DNA of 64,000 bases from Cornus controversa (taxonomy: Eukaryota; Streptophyta; Magnoliopsida; Cornales; Cornaceae). The translations under genes were made by a program, and so were the position numbers. Below, piece by piece: positions 55,241-64,000 of the stretch. Under the pieces are notes generated by a model, which was not told where the DNA came from, searched no databases, and saw only the letters and a program-made list of their open reading frames with translations. Where the stretch lies: NCBI GenBank assembly GCA_026545225.1, contig CM048853.1:17858755-17922754 (forward strand). Reading direction: 5' to 3'. How positions within the stretch are numbered: position 1 is the first letter of the stretch; each line of letters opens with the position of its first letter.

Positions 55241-56758
55241 TGTTCGATGTGCAAAATGCAATAAAATATTATGTAATAATGTCATTGTTGTTTTACACCT
55301 CGACAAAAGAGAGTTTATAAAAACCTACAAATACTTTACTAGAATTAGTAAAGCAGTGAGTAGGGGTCGAACCCATAGAGACTGCGTTGGTTTCATTGTT
55401 AAGCTATCAAGACTTTGTCTAATTTAATTCAAATAGAATTTGTTTTATTTTTAATTAAAATGTTAAAATTAAATAACATAAATAAATGATAGATCCTGGA
55501 GAGAGAGAGAGTCTTGGGAATTGAATTCATCACTAACCTTCTAACAATAACAATTGTACTAACTTCGGACATTTAATCTATGCATTCAGAAAAGAATGGC
55601 TATAAGCCCAATTCAATTCTATCAAGAGGATTCATTCAACATACAATTAATTGTAACTCGTCTTCGCTTAGCATGGCCTATACATCAAACTAACTAATGA
55701 TATGATAACCCATCTTCGATTAGTACGAATTATCAAAACTATAAGTTGAACAATATGTGAAAACTATTATATAACCTGTCTTAACAAAATCACAGAAGTT
55801 GAAAAGAACCAAACCCTAAATCACTGCAAATTTACATTCATCCTACAAGAATAAGAGTAAATATGCACTGAAATAATCCATTCAAATTAAAACTAACAGC
55901 ACAGCTGTTGTTTATGTCTTACTAATACAATCAATGCACAAAATAAATAATCCCCAAATTAATATACAATTTAAAACATTGAAAGACAGGTTAGGGTTAC
56001 GTCACTTCCCTGGAATGGTATTTAACCGCTCATAATTGGAGGTCCAGGCTTGAACGATGATGAAATCGCCATTGTTTTGCCCGTTTCGTCACAAATCACC
56101 TTTGCATATCTCTCTGTGTTTCTCCCCTCCAAACTACCTAGTTTTCTTTCCTTTCTCCCCTTTTATTTTGCGAACAAAACACCCACGGGACACCTCACCT
56201 CCCAAAGTGGTAAATCCGCATAAGAAAATGGCACTTGCGCCTCAAAAAGAGGCATTTGCGCCCAAAAAGTGGTAGCTGCTTAAATAGGCTAAAAGGTGCC
56301 GTAAACGTTCATTTTAGGAAATTTTCATGAAATATGAAAATGTACAGAATTGAATTTCCTTCAACCCTTGTAAAGTTTGGATCGTTTTTACAATCATGTA
56401 TGGAGTTATGGTCTGAATACCAACTATGGTCCAAAACTTTTCAAGCCTGAATTGGCCCAATCTTCAATGTGAATAGGTCCGTGCTCCTTTCCTTCATTTA
56501 CATTCATTTTCAACCCATTTCTTCAGTATATTTAGTTTGAATCTTCAATATACACATATCTCATAAGTCAAACTTCAACTTCCTACTAAAATAGCACCAT
56601 CTATAGCCCGATTACGCCATTATTAATCAGAATTACCCTTAATCACATGAAATCATGAAAATATTAAAATTATTAATAAAAACATGAAACAAATATTACT
56701 AAGACAATAATTTATATAATTTTAGGGGCATTGAATGCGCAACATTCATTACTCATCA
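55241..56758 (-). repeat. 3' LTR of Athila-like element 3 (1518 bp)
   Basis: On the minus strand it starts TGATGAGTAATGAATG (56758) and ends CACATCGAACA (55241). It matches 59493-60056 over the shared part. It carries a small TTGCGCC repeat block (56229-56278). Confidence 0.9.
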
Positions 56759-58324
56759 CACCCCCAAACTTATATATTGCTAGTCTCTTAACAATACAGA
56801 ACTAAAAATAAAATTAAACAACTAATCTACTTCCCTTTTTGTGGGATTTTCGGTTGCATTTAGCATATGCAACAAGCCTTTTAAACCCCTAGGTTACCCC
56901 TAGTGGACGAGTGAAGTCTCGTGAGGGTTTCCGGAGATGGTACCTACAAACATGCAAAAATTATGTTTCAAACATTGATCAAGGAAAAGACTACAAAATG
57001 CAGTTAAAAGACTTACATTCAAGAATATTTTCAAATCCCTAAATCCTATAATTCAAAACAATGGTTCTCACCCAAAATTCACATCAACACAACTCAGAGC
57101 AACCAACTATAGCCCCCTCATAAAAATTGAACTAGCATTCATCTATGTGGTTTAACTTGGCTCCAAAATGATCAACTACAAATCTCTTGAATTCATTGAA
57201 TCCCCTTATTGAATTTATCACTCAAAACATGAACACATTGAATTTTTTTTCTATTTTATTATTATTATTATTATTTATTTATGGTTGTGCAATGTCCAGA
57301 TTTATTAGGCTTTCAAATTGATCCATGTAGCAAGCTTTCAGCCAGTGACTCCCAAACCAAATGGCTTTAGGACACTAGGTTTCAAGATACCCTGACGAAC
57401 CTAATGACTTGAACCAAAACGGCCACAAACCACAGACTAACCACTTACGCAATGCCAGGGTTTGTTCTGCTTTCAAATTGATCCATGTAGCAAGCTTTCA
57501 GTCAATGACTCCCAAACCAAATAACTTTAGGGCACTAGGTTTCAAGATACCCCGATGGACCTAATGACTTGAACCAAAATGGCTACAAACCATAGGTTAA
57601 TTTTATTTATTATTTTTATTTTTACAAGTGTAGCATGCTTAAAATGTTTATACTTAAGGAATACCAACTTATATTCAACACACATAAGTGATAACTCAAA
57701 GCCTAGTACATACCCCACCAACTCTGCTAGTGTGCATGTGAATTGTGAAAAGAACTAGCGTCAACCACTCCAAGTCATGTCAATGCAAATAACCACTTAA
57801 ACCACTACATTCAAACCATAGTTTCTAGAAATTTTACACATACTCTACAATTGCAAGTCAAGAACCTACATAAAGTATTAAACTTTTGATTGATGTTAAA
57901 ACATCTAAACTTAAAACAAAACAACCTAAAAAAAAAACAAACAAACAAAAGTGTTCTTCCTTACCCCCAAACTTGAATCACATAGTGTCCTCAATGTGGA
58001 ACAAAAACATGAAGCATATGGTAAATGATAAAGCAATATTATAGTGGTGGTAGAATTGTTAAAATTTGGCAAAGAATTCACATGAATAAGAGTTGGCCAT
58101 CCCCCCAAACTTGGATGCAAGAACCTGTCATAAAAAACAACTACACACCACGCATATTAAAAGGAAAAAATTAATAAAAATAAATAAATAAATAAAAAGA
58201 ATGCAACAAAATGAAAAAAAAAACACAAATAATAATTCAAATAAAGCAAAATCAACTCAAACAAAAGAATAAATAAATAAAAAGAAAAACACACACTTTC
58301 TAACTACTACTTTTGATGGAAGAT
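56759..58324 (-). other. 3' non-coding region of Athila-like element 3
   Basis: The polypurine tract (56759-56771) is followed by a block conserved with the other elements. That block is present here twice in tandem (57306-57420 and 57471-57597), each with the hairpin region. Two more AAGTTTGGGGG-type motifs lie at 57963-57974 and 58100-58112. Simple A-rich and (AATA)n sequence fills 58140-58300. There is no gene. Confidence 0.7.
57351..57372 (-). ncRNA. Conserved hairpin, element 3 copy
   Basis: This has the same CC-AAA / UUU-GG pairing as 4289-4310, with loop AUUU. In the second tandem copy at 57511-57532 the inner stem is broken by changes (GUUA for GCCA). Confidence 0.4.
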
Positions 58325-59229
58325 TCACCCTATACCACATCTCTTAAGGAGATCTAAGAGTGTCCCCCCTATTTTTTTCTCACTTTCTTGTGCCGGAATC
58401 CAAACAATTTTTAGGCACCTCTTATCTATATCAATGTGAGGTTTCAAGAAAAATGAATCAATCGAATAAAATTCGACCAATTCAGGAAAACAGGACCCTT
58501 TAACTTGTTCTTGACTAATTTTTTCATTCATATCTAATTTGTCACTACTCAAGTCAAAAATAAAGGTAAAAGGTGGACTCTCATTAGGACTTAAGTGATC
58601 ACACTTAAGTTCTTCATGCAAAATTTTGGAGCCCGATATGAGTAATGGTTCCACAAAGGAGGCATAGTCTAACTCAATTGGTTGTGTGCGTTCAATATTG
58701 GTCATAGGCTGACTTAGAAGTTCCTCTTGATCTTCACAATTCAAAGCATTGGTTATTTCCTCAATTTGAATTTCTAGCCTAGCTATAGATTGCGAATGTG
58801 AATTTAACAATTTAGTTTCTTCCTCAAGGTTGCCAATTCATTCATCAAGTTTGTCAAGGGCAGCCAAAACTTTGTTCTCAAATCCCAGAGAATAAGTATT
58901 GGAAAATGGATCATCCCCCGGTATAGAAAATTTTCATGTGTGTGTTCTTGATAAAAATCATAATATTATCCCGCAGTAAGACAATTTATCACATAATGAA
59001 AATGACTAAAGCAACATGCACATGACTCGTATGGTATGTACGAGTGAGGAGGAGTAGTAGCATGACTAAAGGCCATAAATTGGTCCAATCTCCGTGATAG
59101 TATATCTAATTTATTAGACACATCTATTGAATTTTCACTCACATTCTCCATATATGCAAAATTATTAATATCACAACCAAATTAATCTAAACATGCTTCT
59201 AAAGAATCTTCAAACTCAACCAACATGTT
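58325..59229 (-). pseudogene. gag: Short gag-like ORF of Athila-like element 3
   Basis: The minus strand starts at 59229 (MLVEFEDSLEACLD, then a stop). It continues MENVSENSIDVSNKLDILSR (59151) and a knuckle-like CACCFSHFHYVINC that parallels the knuckle of the gag at 708-2471. Stops follow near 58960, then LNSHSQSIARLEIQIEEITN (58807) and a last part ending IGGTLLDLLKRCGIG with TGA at 58325. The capsid domain is absent, so this is only the C-terminal half of a gag, or a derived small protein. The shared tail with element 1 suggests a specific non-autonomous lineage. Function unknown. Confidence 0.65.
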
Positions 59230-59471
59230 TTAAATTTTTTTTTTCAAAATTAAAATAAACTAACAATCCTAAATAAAAGTGCATGAATTAAAATACAAAA
59301 ACTCACAAGAGGTCCTAAAATTTCAACTTCTTTCCACTTGTGTAGTAGCTCCTGTACCTATATTCAAACACACAAAACACCTAAAAAAATTAAAAATAAA
59401 ATATATACAAGTCCTAAATAATAATAAACTAGACTTAATCTTTAAATTTAACAATGCAATCATCAGAGAAG
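59230..59471 (-). other. Leader of Athila-like element 3
   Basis: A/T-rich sequence between the PBS and the first ATG of the gag-like ORF. No features seen. Confidence 0.5.
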
Positions 59472-59489
59472 TCCCCTGCAATGGTGCCA
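59472..59489 (-). promoter_or_regulatory. Primer binding site of element 3, tRNA-Asp type
   Basis: TGGCACCATTGCAGGGGA on the minus strand. Three or so changes separate it from the PBS at 28721-28738, two of them C-to-T type. Confidence 0.8.
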
Positions 59490-59492
59490 TTT

Positions 59493-60056
59493 TGTCCGAT
59501 GTGAAAAATGCAATAAAATATTATGTAATAATATCGTTGTTGTTTTACACCTCGACAAAAGAGAATTTATAAAAAATTACAAATACTCTACTAAAATTAG
59601 TAAAGCAATAAGTAGGGATTGAACCCATAGAGACTGTGTTGGTTTCGTTGTTAAGCTATCAAGACCTTGTTTAATTTAATTCAAAAAAAAAAAATTTTTT
59701 AATTAAAATCCTGAAATTAAATGACATAAATAAATGATAGATCTTGGAGAGAGAGAGTCCTAGGAAATGACTTCACCACTAATCTCTTACAATGACAATT
59801 GTACTAATTTGGGATGTTTAATCTATGCATTCATAAAAGAATGGCTACAAGTCTAATTCAATTCTATCAAGAGGATTCATTCAACATATAATTAAGCATA
59901 ACTCGTCTTCGCTTAGCATGGCCTATACATCTGACTAACTAATGATATAATAACCCATCTTTACTTAGTACGAATTATAAAAAAATCTAAATTGAATGAC
60001 CTGTGAAAACTATTATATAACTTGTCTTAACAAAATCATAGAAGTTGAAAAGAACC
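59493..60056 (-). repeat. 5' LTR of element 3 (3' portion, interrupted)
   Basis: It matches 55241-55818. It breaks at AAGAACC, where a Tekay-like LTR begins. The remaining LTR sequence is not found in the window. Confidence 0.88.
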
Positions 60057-61161
60057 TGTAATGACCGTGACCAATTTTGGCCGGTTTTGCATTTCTTGCA
60101 TAATAATTACTATAAATGCATTTTTAATATTGTTTAATATGTTTTGAGTGTGGGGAACATGTTTGGGAAGTGTTATTAAGTTGTTGGTAAGTTTTTGAAA
60201 GATTTTGAAAAGTTTGACTTTTGGTCAAACAGGGACCCGGGATCGACTTAAGTGGGCCCGGGAATCTAGAAAATTCTCAAAAATATTTATTTTTGGAATG
60301 GATTAGATGAAATATTTAGAGAGTAGAGGAAGTGATTTTGAGGCCGTAAGAATTTTTGAAATCGAAAACGGAGTCCGGAAAGGTGCGTAAAGTGGCCCGG
60401 GGGTATTTTGGTCTTTTCACGGCCTTGGGACCTTAAAAGGTCAATTTCAGTAGAGATACTCTCTCTTTCTTCTTTCTCCCTCTACCTTCTCTCTAGCTTT
60501 TGAAGGCTTGAGGCTTGGATTTGGGATTTATCGAAGAAGGGAGACACGTAGGGGACGGCTAGGGCTTTGGTTTGAACCAAACAAAGTTGTGTTTCGACAA
60601 GGTTGACATTTCTGGGATTTTGAGAAGTGCTTGGAAGGCCTTCATTTTCGAGGTAGGGTGTTCTTTCTGATCTACTTGTCGATTCTAGGGTTTCGGGTGA
60701 AATGGTGAGAGCTAGGGTTGTGTATTGCATATTTTAGAGTGGTAAAAGGGTTGGGATGCAAGTGTTTTCTACTCTCTTTAGTCTCTTATGTGCAATGGAA
60801 ATGTATATGGTGTTATGCATGATAAGAAATGTGAATGAGTGAGAGAAATGAGTATGTACACTTATATGCTAGGGCTTGGTGCACTTTTGTGAAAATGTGT
60901 TAAATTAGCATATTTGTGTTATGTGATATTGTATGAGTTAAAATGCATGCCTTCTTCATATAGAAAATGTATGTATTGGTGAAGCATGACAAATAAGTGC
61001 TTATGTGAATTTTGTGAGCATATGTAACTTATGCTAGGGTTTTCACATGTAGATGACTATATATGTGGAATGATGAATATGAAATGCATGTTATGTTCCT
61101 TTATAACTAGCATATGTATTGTGAAGCATAAATTTTAGATGCTTGATTCATTTATGTCTGA
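60057..61161 (+). repeat. Tekay-like LTR, 5' portion
   Basis: It starts TGTAATGACCGTGACCAATT and parallels the LTR beginning at 7110. Its later part resembles 35780-36530. A CT-rich leader-like stretch lies at 60460-60495. It is cut at about 61161 by the LTR of element 4. No coding sequence. Confidence 0.75.
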
Positions 61162-62523
61162 TGTGGCCAAATATGTCTTTATTTTTATAGCTTACTATTG
61201 CCTATCAAAATATAATTTAAACCACTCGCAAGAGAACGAATCTTTGTAGATATGGTTCTTTATAGAGGGTATCGATCCCACAAGGAGTTTGGTTGAATTG
61301 CACTACGAAGCGAGAATTTTCAATTTAATCCTAAAAATAGAATTTTGGGTTGAGTTTAACACTACTTTGTAGAATTTAAAAGCATTAAGTTTAAAACAAG
61401 TTGTAAAGTTGAGGGAGAGAGAATTAGGGGTGGTTTCCACCTCTAGCCATTTGACATGTTCATTTATGTAGCTAATGGGATCTTCCACAAGTATATGCAA
61501 CACAATGTCATTAGGCTTGTGACCTACAATGACATATCAAAAGATACATGTGATTTCTAGCTTAACATAGCTCATCTTTAATAAGCATAGTTTTTCAACC
61601 TATCTATTTATCATACCCTCTAAATGTACCTACATGTGTCTGAATTACCCTATCTTAGCATGGGCTATATAAGCAAGAAATACCACATTCCATTCGACAC
61701 CATTACAAAGCCATCATTTACACTTTTTGTAAAAGTTGTAAATGTTGAGCATTCAAAATGAAGCATTTCTACTCTAAGACAAGAGGAAGAAATAAAATCA
61801 AATGAATATATTGAAGAAGTTTACAAGTATTATACAAAACACTAGGCTAAGTAATCAACATATACATATAGATCCCAAAATAGCTACAAAATGCACAAGT
61901 TACATGGCTAGGGGTTCAACCACACCCTAGATGGAAAGTTAGTTGATCATAGTAGACTTGCAATCCTTCATGGCCAGAGATGTGAAGCTTCAAAGGTCTG
62001 GTTTTTAGCTCCCCTTCTCTCCTCTCGAAAGTTGTGTCTTCTCTCTCCCAAAAACATGCATATATCACCATCCACTTGTGTCCTTGGGTCCCACCTTGCA
62101 TATATATATATATATAGTTAACCTACTATATATGTATTCCCCTCACTTGGCTGTTTGAAGTCAAAAAATCCTCAAAAAGGACGTGCAAAGGTCATTCTTG
62201 GAAGCAAGTGGCAAGACAAGTGGACAAGTGGGCAAGTGGGCAAGTGGCAGTCTACAAAATTTCGATTGTGCGAAATTGAGGTTTCGTACAATCGAAATCT
62301 CGATTGTGCAAAATTGAGGTTTCGATTGTGCGAAATGCCTTGATGAATTTTTCTTGATTTCTTCACTTCGTCAACACTTGATCGAGAACATTACCCTTCT
62401 TTGGGATAAAACCTAATATATAACATAAACACAAAAATGGCATAAAAATACCAAGGTAAACATAAATATAGAATCAACATATGCAATTAAGAAGGCATAA
62501 ATGTGTAGCATTTAACGCTATCA
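61162..62523 (-). repeat. 3' LTR of Athila-like element 4 (about 1362 bp)
   Basis: On the minus strand it starts TGATAGCGTTAAATG (62523). The other end is set at TGTGGCCAAATATG, where similarity to Tekay-like LTRs stops. It holds the TTTCGATTGTGCGAAA block (62258-62340). Confidence 0.75.
62258..62340. repeat. TTTCGATTGTGCGAAA palindromic block (Athila-like LTR copy)
   Basis: ATTTCGATTGTGCGAAATT, GGTTTCGTACAATCGAAAT, CTCGATTGTGCAAAATTG and GGTTTCGATTGTGCGAAATG follow one another in 80 bases. GGACAAGTGGGCAAGTGG repeats (62218-62250) lie beside it. Confidence 0.85.
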
Positions 62524-64000
62524 CACCCCCAAACTTACATATCTCTAGTCCCTTAGCAATGCAAAATAGAATGATTTAATTTATGCAAAAATGGAGCACT
62601 TATCAGTCATTAATTGGATAAGGGAAGATTTCTCACTCATTTTATGACAGACAAATGTAACAAGTATTATGGAGCTACACGAATATTTAACAAAAATGAA
62701 CCTTTGCAAATTAGAGTTAGATGATAGTCCCCCACATAATGGTCAGCTTGAACAAAATACCAACGCCAACCCAAAAATCCTCTTTGAAAAGTGAACATCC
62801 ATTCTAATGCGTGGCTTATCATCAAATTTGGAGAATACAAAAATATATCTGTTTTTAGAAGAAAAACTCATAGAAAGCGTTACACTGTGGTTCATTACTG
62901 CGAAGCATGCATGAATGCTTATGCGTATATGACTATGCAATGCTTAAACTCTTTTTGCTTTCTTGAAAGCCCATGTAGCAGTGTTGGGTCAATGACTCCC
63001 AAACCAGAGGGTTTTAGGGCATTTGGTGAAAAGGCACCCTTAAGACTTAATAGCCGAGCTTCCAAGGCGATAAGCTTAACCAAGCCACCCGTTTCATTAA
63101 GGCTCAACCTTACTCACTTATACGCAAAAAATTTATGCTTTATGAGGCACAGAGATTCGATTTATTGAGTGAGAAGGCTTATTGACAGATGATTTTTTTT
63201 TCGCAAACAACCGGAAGACTCATTCTTTAAGCTGTTCAAATAAAAACAGAACTTTTACAGGATTCTCCATCAGACCTTACCCCACATCTTAAAATGCATG
63301 TGTGCCAGTTTGTATTGTTAAGGACAAATTTAGGGCAAGAACTGCACCATATTCAAAATTGAACAAAAATGTGGACCATTCTAACCTAATACATAACTTG
63401 CAAAAGTGCGGCTATTTACAATGTCCAAAGCTCCTAACTACCCGCTGTATTTGCCTCTAGCATTAAATGGGATGGTCTTCCCTTAAACAGCATGACATCA
63501 TGGCTAAAATGCACAAAAATTCATTATACTACACAAAAATGCAAAAAAAATTGCATTACAATGTCAATAAGTACCAAAGAATTGAACAATTGCAAGCATA
63601 TGCTCGTGGTATATCGCACACCCCCAAACTTATATCAAACATTGTCCTCAAAGATTGGAAAAGAAGAGAAAGGAATGAAATTACCGGGAATGTGGTTACG
63701 GATAGAAACAGTAGTCAATGACGATCACTGGACCACAAGAGTATCAAAACCTGCATGGATAATTAACAGTATACCACAAGCATTATGGGGAACAAAAATT
63801 AAATAAAAGTACAAGGAGAAAGCAATTATGCAACCATAATGAATTCGTTGCATGTGTAGGATTGTAGGCATCTTTACGCTTCATTCTCAACGCTGAACTG
63901 GTGGTTCCCAATTTGCTAAGAGGCATTGACGATAAGATATTGATTATCCAGGCATACTAACGTATAGTATGCAAAGGGGCTGCCTTTCTCTATTAAAGCC
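62524..64000 (-). other. 3' non-coding region of Athila-like element 4
   Basis: The polypurine tract is at 62524-62536. The conserved block lies at 62965-63165, with the hairpin at 62998-63019. Another AAGTTTGGGGG-type motif is at 63618-63631, followed by the conserved ATTGTCCTCAA. I see no gene to the window end. Small frames here do not resemble known proteins. Confidence 0.65.
62998..63019 (-). ncRNA. Conserved hairpin, element 4 copy
   Basis: CCC-U-AAA-A-CC pairs with GG-UUU-GGG around CUCU. CCAUGUAGCA, conserved in the other elements, lies nearby. Confidence 0.4.

Larger units (their letters stand above)
55241..60056 (-). mobile_element. Athila-like element 3, short gag-like derivative
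   Basis: On the minus strand it has a 5' LTR (59493 to 60056, interrupted), a PBS, a short gag-like ORF, a 3' non-coding region, a polypurine tract and a 3' LTR (55241-56758). The internal region is only 2.7 kb, with no protease, RT or integrase. The LTR family differs from that of elements 1 and 2, but the 3' non-coding blocks are shared. Confidence 0.85.
61162..64000 (-). mobile_element. Athila-like element 4 (3' LTR and 3' internal part, continues beyond window)
   Basis: The minus-strand 3' LTR is followed, going right, by a polypurine tract and about 1.5 kb of 3' non-coding sequence with the conserved hairpin block. The coding part lies outside the window. Confidence 0.8.

Noticed and set aside
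7843..62116. AT microsatellites at 7843, 13425-13540, 15700, 26870-26905, 39888-39918, 42128-42152 and 62100
   Set aside because: Ordinary simple repeats in AT-rich LTR or intron DNA. No further meaning seen.
1..64000. Search for a new defence system, operon or host gene cluster
   Set aside because: Every coding trace I can read belongs to transposable elements, and no unexplained multi-gene group remains.
1..64000. Scan for tRNA or rRNA genes
   Set aside because: Only primer binding sites complementary to tRNA 3' ends were seen. No cloverleaf or rRNA core motif was recognised by eye.

Overview
The window is plant nuclear DNA, most likely from a eudicot, and is made almost wholly of transposable elements nested in one another. 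The evidence is tRNA-Asp-type and initiator-Met-type primer binding sites, Athila-like, chromovirus (Tekay/Del-like) and Copia-like coding remnants, a PIF/Harbinger transposase with a plant-type GT-AG intron, TRIM-type short LTR repeats and long AT microsatellites. I recognise no single-copy host gene, tRNA or rRNA. Clade names come from protein motifs and primer-site type, not from database searches.

Left part (1-16.6 kb): Athila-like element 1 (plus strand, 1-6342) has lost pol and nearly all of its env-like ORF and keeps a gag-only reading frame. It sits in the integrase of a Tekay-like chromovirus (6343-8520). The LTR of that chromovirus is hit by a TRIM solo LTR (7888-8149, TSD TCTAA) and by a 320-bp TRIM tandem array (8521-9740). 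Next come an unassigned LTR-like block rich in short tandem repeats (9744-11870), the leader and LTR of a minus-strand Tekay-like element (11871-15907), and the tail of a plus-strand Tekay-like LTR (15908-16575).

Middle (16.6-46.9 kb): Athila-like element 2 (minus, 16576-30246) has gag, protease, integrase and env-like remnants but no RT/RNase H. Its gag is split by a 4.09-kb solo LTR with a perfect 5-bp TSD. It abuts a Copia-like (SIRE-type) element with gag and env-like remnants and no visible pol. Between those two remnants lies a 10.4-kb PIF/Harbinger element (32305-42676). Its transposase is open across a 100-bp intron. Its Myb/SANT-like partner ORF has two nonsense codons and a 3.08-kb solo LTR placed exactly inside its C-terminal coding region.

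Right part (46.9-64 kb): a chain of insertions. An old Tekay integrase fragment is entered by a Tekay-like element (47246-55240). Its 3' LTR is entered by Athila-like element 3 (55241-60056), whose 5' LTR is entered by another Tekay-like LTR (60057-61161), which is entered by Athila-like element 4 (61162 to beyond the window).

The most unusual signals are in the non-coding parts. CpG-rich palindromic cassettes are shared between unrelated retrotransposon lineages. A hairpin and reiterated polypurine-like motifs are conserved in the 3' non-coding part of the Athila-like elements. Two gag-only frames in elements with different LTRs end in nearly the same C-terminal tail.
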